Positions 5,626 to 9,446 of a stretch of DNA of 9,446 nt are shown piece by piece (within the stretch, counting starts at the first letter, position 1; each line of letters opens with the position of its first letter). The translations under genes and the position numbers were made by a program. The notes under the pieces are model-generated. The model saw only the letters and a program-made list of their open reading frames with translations. It did not search any database and was not told the DNA's origin. The stretch is taken from contig JALWRJ010000023.1 in NCBI GenBank assembly GCA_026994125.1, positions 1-9,446 of the forward strand, in the 5' to 3' direction. This DNA comes from Cyclobacteriaceae bacterium. GTDB taxonomy: Bacteria; Bacteroidota; Bacteroidia; Cytophagales; Cyclobacteriaceae.

Positions 5626-7692
5626 TTAGTAGCCGCCAAAATATTTGCGTAAAAACCATTCGGTAGCCGCCAGAAAAATTAACATTGTTATAATACTGTA
5701 AAAACGATACAGCGGCTGCTCCCGGCTGCTAGAATGAATAATGGAAACCGGTGATAGGGATTTGATGGTGGATTCTAAAGCCGGCAATTGGTTTAGTGTA
5801 TAGTATTTACCTGAAAATTTTTCGGCCAGTTTAGCCAGCAACGTATAATCGGCCACGGGATTTAGAGCTTCTTTATTTAAAGACTTTACTACAAACTGAC
5901 CTGCCGATGTATAGCTTTGCTTAGCTATGCTATCAGGGGTAAACATGGCCTTGAAATAATATACTCCTTCAGTTAAATTAGTAAGTTTAAAGGTAGAGCT
6001 ATTGCTTAAAGGAGTAAAACGGTGGTGTGTAGCCTTTCCGTTTTCATTGGTTACCGTCATTTCAATTTCCTTACCCGAAATTCGTTCAAAAAGGGCATTG
6101 TATTCTTCAATCGTAAAAATGGCAGGCTCGCCTTGGTAAAAAATCGGTTGTTGAGGGTGCACAAACAGGCGTTTCTTTTGTTTGTTGCTCATTGTAAATT
6201 GCACTACCTTTTGCACCAAAGATTCAAAATGTGTAAACGATTGCTGAGTACGGTATTCATCTAATTTCCATTTCCATAAGCCTGTACCTAAAAACACGGT
6301 TTGCTTTACTTGCGGGTTAGCGCCAAAAAACAGTAAAGGTTTGTTGGTAACTACGTTGCCAATTTGCTGCTGCAACAATGTTTTTTGAGGATGTTGTGCA
6401 AGTGTAACACCATACGCAACGGCCACCGGAGGCAGGTCGCTTACCCAGGTTTTAAACTCATCAGAAAACGAAAATTCATTAAAAGAAGCATTTAATATAG
6501 GTTTTACCCAATCTGTTTGGTTAGTAGTAGCTGTTGAGGTTAAAAGATTTTGTCGGGTTAAAAAATCAACATCTGAACCCGTGCCCACTAACAACCAAGC
6601 TGGTATTTTTAGTTGAGTAAATTGTTCTTTTTCCCAACCTGCCGTGTGCTTACCCGGGTATTGGTGCGCAATAAGTAAATCGGCCTCTACGTTTTTAGGC
6701 AACTCATACGCCACCTTTACTTCGTAATATTCATTTTTATCGAGTACGGATTTTATGGCTTTTATATCGGGGTGCGGACTGGAAGCCAGTATTAAAATCT
6801 GCTTTCGTGCATCAATTACATCTACAAAAAACTGCTGCTTATTGTTAAGCAAGGTAAACTCATTGGGCACAGTTTTTACTTTTACGGTAAACGATTGCTT
6901 ACCCTTACCTTTTACCGGAATGGAGGCTATCCATTTTTGCAAGCTTTTATTGTCCGATAATTCCACCTGTTGATGCCACAAAAGGCTGTTTTTATGGAAA
7001 ATTTCGAGGGTGGCAGGTACCTTGTTTAACCCGGTGCTCATCAGTTGCACCTCTACCATTAACTCGTTACCCTCAAATACCGTAGCATTATGTCGTACAT
7101 TTTTAATGGCTACATCTTTTACCTGCGAGGAATCGCCCACGGCCAGGGTATAAAGGGGAAAACCCATTGAAACAGCCAGGGGAGTATAACCACTAGTGTA
7201 GATACCATCCGAAATAAGTAATGCCCCTGCCAGGGTATTACTATTAAATTGCGATTTTATTGCAGTTAATTGATTGGCCAAATTAGTAGATGGAGCCGTG
7301 AATTTAATAGAGTCTATTTCATAAACCGGGTGGCCATATACATCCAATACACGCACATCAAACCCTTGATTTACAAGCTGTTTATTAAGACGTTTTATTG
7401 CGGTTCGTAACGCAACCGTATCGGTTCTATGAGGCAGGGCAATCGAGGCAGAGTTATCCACGGCCAACACAAAAATGGGCTTTTGAAAATGGTTTTTGGT
7501 GGATGTTATATAGGGTTCGAGCAGCAAAAAAGCTGTAATAAACACTAAAATTATGCGTAAGGCTGCCAAACTATAGTTAAGTGTAGCTGACCAGGGGGTG
7601 TCTTTTGTGTACTGCAACCAGGCATACGCTACCGCCACCAGTAAGCATACCAGCACCCACCCAAAAGCATACGTTAACGTAAGGTTAGCCAT
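5626..7692 (-). CDS. membrane-anchored VWA-domain protein with amidotransferase-like region
   Basis: The frame encodes 688 residues from ATG at 7692-7690. Two transmembrane helices lie at the N-terminus (about 8-27 and 42-60) and one at the C-terminus (about 664-680). A von Willebrand A-like domain follows the second helix. Its metal-site pattern is complete: D79-N-S81-A-S83 in VLAVDNSASI, Thr136 in STNLANQL, and Asp162 in LLISDGIYTSG. Residues about 190-292 look like an Ig/CARDB-type beta domain. Residues 296-375 (KQILILASSPHPDIKAI... then WLLVGTGSD) resemble the class I glutamine-amidotransferase-like fold seen in such proteins, without a recognisable catalytic Cys. Residues about 505-605 form another beta region. 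This build is a widespread uncharacterised Bacteroidota membrane protein; its role is unknown. No MoxR ATPase or Bat-type partner is in the window. The gene lies 71 bp downstream of the MDR gene on the same strand. Confidence 0.85.
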   Translation of the reverse strand: MANLTLTYAFGWVLVCLLVAVAYAWLQYTKDTPWSATLNYSLAALRIILVFITAFLLLEPYITSTKNHFQKPIFVLAVDNSASIALPHRTDTVALRTAIKRLNKQLVNQGFDVRVLDVYGHPVYEIDSIKFTAPSTNLANQLTAIKSQFNSNTLAGALLISDGIYTSGYTPLAVSMGFPLYTLAVGDSSQVKDVAIKNVRHNATVFEGNELMVEVQLMSTGLNKVPATLEIFHKNSLLWHQQVELSDNKSLQKWIASIPVKGKGKQSFTVKVKTVPNEFTLLNNKQQFFVDVIDARKQILILASSPHPDIKAIKSVLDKNEYYEVKVAYELPKNVEADLLIAHQYPGKHTAGWEKEQFTQLKIPAWLLVGTGSDVDFLTRQNLLTSTATTNQTDWVKPILNASFNEFSFSDEFKTWVSDLPPVAVAYGVTLAQHPQKTLLQQQIGNVVTNKPLLFFGANPQVKQTVFLGTGLWKWKLDEYRTQQSFTHFESLVQKVVQFTMSNKQKKRLFVHPQQPIFYQGEPAIFTIEEYNALFERISGKEIEMTVTNENGKATHHRFTPLSNSSTFKLTNLTEGVYYFKAMFTPDSIAKQSYTSAGQFVVKSLNKEALNPVADYTLLAKLAEKFSGKYYTLNQLPALESTIKSLSPVSIIHSSSREQPLYRFYSIITMLIFLAATEWFLRKYFGGY

Positions 7693-7763
7693 AAGTATTT
7701 TTAAATTACACTTACCAATAAAACACTATTAGGTGGGTTAGACAAACAATATGAAAGGTAATG

Positions 7764-8756
7764 CTAAAAAGTTAGAACAGATTTACCCACCAAATGCCCT
7801 TTCTTCATTTCATCCAGGGCTTCGAGTACCTGGCCAAAAGGACGCACACTACCCACAATGGGGATAATATGAAACGAACGCACAAACTCTACCATTCGTT
7901 CAAATTCCTTATCGCTACCCATGGTGGTGCCTATTACAGATAATTGCCGCCAAAACATGGTGTATAAATCAATGGTAGCCGGCAAGCCATTAGTAGCCCC
8001 ATAAAACACTAATTTGCCCTTAGGATTTAGCAATTTAATTAACTGTCCAAATTGATTTCCTCCGGCACTATCAATAATCACATCAAACCCTCCATGCCTG
8101 CGTTTTACATTTTTATACCAGTCTTTTTGGGTATAATCAAACCCTTCTCTGGCACCTTTTTCTTTGGCCAATTTAATATTGTTTTGGTTGCTGGAAGTAA
8201 CATAGGTATTGGCTCCGACAGTAATAGAGAAAAGAGCGGCCATTTGAGCTACTCCTCCTCCAAAGCCCGAAATTAAAACCTTAGCACCTTTTTGCACCCC
8301 TCCTTTGGTAAAGCAGGCACGGTAAGCCGTTAAAGCCGATAACGGCAAGGCTCCGGCCTCCTCATCGGTTAAGTGCTTTGGTTTTTCCACCAACCTGTCA
8401 ATGCCCACTACCACGTATTCGGCCAAGGTGCCATCTTTAGGCAGCCCCAACACATGGTAGCCATCTTGCTGTACTTCATCGTCATCGCCCCAATTAATGT
8501 TAGGGTTGATAATAACTTTTTTACCCAACCAGGGCGATTCGCTTTGGCCGCCTACTTCTACTACCCGGCCTACACCATCGGAGCCCAAGGTTACCCCGGG
8601 TATAATACTTGGGTACTTCCCTTCACGAATCCATTGGTCGCGCCTATTTAAACCGGCTGCGGTTAGTTGTACTAAAGCCTCTCCTTCGGCAGGAGCCGGC
8701 TTTTCTTTTTCTTGTATTTTAAACGATAAATCGGGTTGTATCACAAGGGCTTTCAT
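7764..8756 (-). CDS. zinc-independent MDR oxidoreductase (quinone-oxidoreductase / zinc-binding-ADH-like family)
   Basis: The frame encodes 330 residues from ATG at 8756-8754, the usual length for medium-chain dehydrogenase/reductase enzymes. The N-terminal GroES-like catalytic domain spans about 1-120 (AAGLNRRDQWIREG, then GVTLGSDGVGRVVEVG). A Rossmann domain follows with the nucleotide motif SGFGGGVAQMAA (163-174). The catalytic-zinc ligands of alcohol dehydrogenases are absent: Asn37 stands where Cys is expected and GSD (59-61 region) replaces GHE. The four-cysteine structural-zinc lobe is also missing. The enzyme is therefore likely a metal-free reductase or quinone-oxidoreductase-like enzyme. 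Small polar residues after the second Rossmann strand (TSSNQNN, 187-193) favour NADPH over NADH, which is inference. Database names such as zinc-binding dehydrogenase would be misleading here. The gene lies 91 bp after dnaB and 71 bp before the VWA gene, all on one strand. Substrate unknown. Confidence 0.88.
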   Translation of the reverse strand: MKALVIQPDLSFKIQEKEKPAPAEGEALVQLTAAGLNRRDQWIREGKYPSIIPGVTLGSDGVGRVVEVGGQSESPWLGKKVIINPNINWGDDDEVQQDGYHVLGLPKDGTLAEYVVVGIDRLVEKPKHLTDEEAGALPLSALTAYRACFTKGGVQKGAKVLISGFGGGVAQMAALFSITVGANTYVTSSNQNNIKLAKEKGAREGFDYTQKDWYKNVKRRHGGFDVIIDSAGGNQFGQLIKLLNPKGKLVFYGATNGLPATIDLYTMFWRQLSVIGTTMGSDKEFERMVEFVRSFHIIPIVGSVRPFGQVLEALDEMKKGHLVGKSVLTF

Positions 8757-8792
8757 AAAAGAATAAACTGGTTATATAAGTTAAAATAATAA

Positions 8793-8837
8793 GTAGCACC
8801 TACATTAATATGAGCTATTGCATAGCACCCAGGGTGC
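8793..8837. repeat. cluster of three short inverted repeats between dnaB and the MDR gene
   Basis: Three palindromes are packed into 45 bases: GTAG-CAC-CTAC (8793-8803), GCTAT-TGC-ATAGC (8814-8826) and GCACCCAGGGTGC (8825-8837). The last two share two bases, so they could not both fold in full. TAGCACC occurs twice (8794-8800 and 8823-8829). They may mark the end of the dnaB transcript or an operator for the MDR gene. No T-run supports intrinsic termination. Confidence 0.35.
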
Positions 8838-8847
8838 ATAAACCAAA

Positions 8848-9446
8848 TTAAAACGGAGGTTCTTCCCCGGCCGGTTGATCGGGAGTGCTTTCCGGGTTAT
8901 TTAATCCGCTGGGCAAAGTAACCGTATTGGTAAAATCGCTACCCATGGCGGTCGGAAACCCCTGACGCCCGGAATTAGCCGCATCACTAAAATCAAGGTC
9001 GGCAAATTTGGTAAACTTACCAATAAATTTAAGCTTCACATTTTCGAGCGAACCATTTCTATGCTTGGCAATAATAACCTCCCCCATACCGGTGGTAGGG
9101 AGTTGGTTTTCGTCTTCGGTTATGCCGTAATACTCGGGTCGGTATAAGAACATTACCATATCTGCATCTTGCTCAATAGAGCCCGATTCACGCAAATCGG
9201 ATAGCTGCGGACGCTTATCACCTCCTCGGGTTTCAACGGCCCGGCTAAGTTGCGACAGTGCAATTACCGGCACATTTAACTCCTTGGCCAAGCCTTTAAG
9301 TGCTCTTGAAATGGTGGCTATTTCCTGCTCCCGGTTACCTCCTCCCCGGGCATCGGCCGACATCAATTGCAGGTAATCTATGATGATAAGTTGTACATCG
9401 TGTTGCGATTTTAGCCTACGGCACTTTGCTCTTAACTCTAAAATAG
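8848..9446 (-). CDS. dnaB: replicative DNA helicase DnaB, C-terminal part (N-terminus beyond window)
   Basis: DnaB is the hexameric 5'-3' helicase that unwinds DNA at the replication fork. The frame enters from the right edge with no start codon in the window: the first full codon is at 9444-9442, and 198 residues are visible. ATG and TTG codons near 9361-9366 are internal, because upstream codons continue the RecA-like fold. Visible motifs in order are Walker [11 protein letters not shown] (residues 19-28 of the visible part), the H3 strand [14 protein letters not shown] with its Gln, the segment [18 protein letters not shown], and the arginine-finger motif VIIAKHRNG. No intein interrupts this part; the Walker A region is outside the window. 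After the fold, an extension of about 45 residues rich in Asn, Thr, Pro and Gly ends in GEEPPF, which resembles the acidic Pro-Phe tip of SSB proteins. The stop is TAA at 8850-8848. Confidence 0.96.
   Translation of the reverse strand, partial: ILELRAKCRRLKSQHDVQLIIIDYLQLMSADARGGGNREQEIATISRALKGLAKELNVPVIALSQLSRAVETRGGDKRPQLSDLRESGSIEQDADMVMFLYRPEYYGITEDENQLPTTGMGEVIIAKHRNGSLENVKLKFIGKFTKFADLDFSDAANSGRQGFPTAMGSDFTNTVTLPSGLNNPESTPDQPAGEEPPF

Noticed and set aside
7732..7791. GGTGGGT and ACCCACC forming a possible stem across the end of the MDR gene.
   Set aside because: Only 7 bp pair across a 46-base gap, partly inside coding sequence; this is likely chance.
9361..9366. TTG/ATG codons as a start for a short 172-residue protein at the right edge.
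   Set aside because: The frame stays open to the window edge and upstream codons encode the DnaB Walker B strand (LIIIDYLQ), so the gene is a partial dnaB and not a short protein.
1..9446. tRNA or rRNA genes, CRISPR arrays, insertion sequences, phage or toxin-antitoxin genes.
   Set aside because: Reading both strands showed no cloverleaf-like element, no regularly spaced repeats, no transposase or integrase motif, and no paired toxin-antitoxin frames.

Overview
The window looks like part of a chromosome from a member of the Bacteroidota; I cannot name the genus. The evidence is a secreted protein with SprB-type repeats, a mitochondrial-type aconitase, AT-rich leaders without Shine-Dalgarno sequences, and near matches to the TAnnTTTG type of -7 promoter element. 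By hand count, two typical genes (tpx and the OsmC gene) are 40-42% G+C.

Layout. Positions 1-1368 (minus strand) hold a two-gene secreted module. A 114-residue exported protein is followed, after 6 bp, by the first 339 residues of a large SprB-repeat/Ig-like surface protein that runs off the left edge. A gene-free stretch of 380 bp (1369-1748) separates it from a divergent plus-strand group: aconitase (1749-4016), thiol peroxidase Tpx (4088-4582), an AT-rich GNAT acetyltransferase (4655-5137) and an OsmC-family protein (5181-5594). Converging on these from the right are three minus-strand genes: the end of the replicative helicase gene dnaB (from the right edge to 8848), a zinc-less MDR oxidoreductase (7764-8756) and a 688-residue membrane-anchored VWA protein (5626-7692).

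How the genes may work together. Aconitase carries an oxygen-sensitive [4Fe-4S] cluster. It lies next to Tpx and an OsmC-like protein, both of which use cysteine chemistry typical of peroxide defence, so the plus-strand group can be read as central metabolism next to redox protection. This is inference from gene order. The GNAT gene (about 30% G+C) interrupts the group and lies between two inverted repeats, so it may be a later arrival. The small secreted protein and the SprB-repeat protein are almost certainly co-transcribed and are probably both exported. Type IX secretion of the larger one is likely but cannot be shown, because its C-terminus is outside the window.

No RNA gene, insertion sequence, CRISPR array or phage gene was seen, and I found no convincing new multi-gene system. 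The most notable signals are the structured intergenic repeats at 4021-4078 and 4591-4632, the compositionally deviant GNAT gene, the single-domain SprB-like small protein, and an SSB-like acidic Pro-Phe tip at the end of DnaB.
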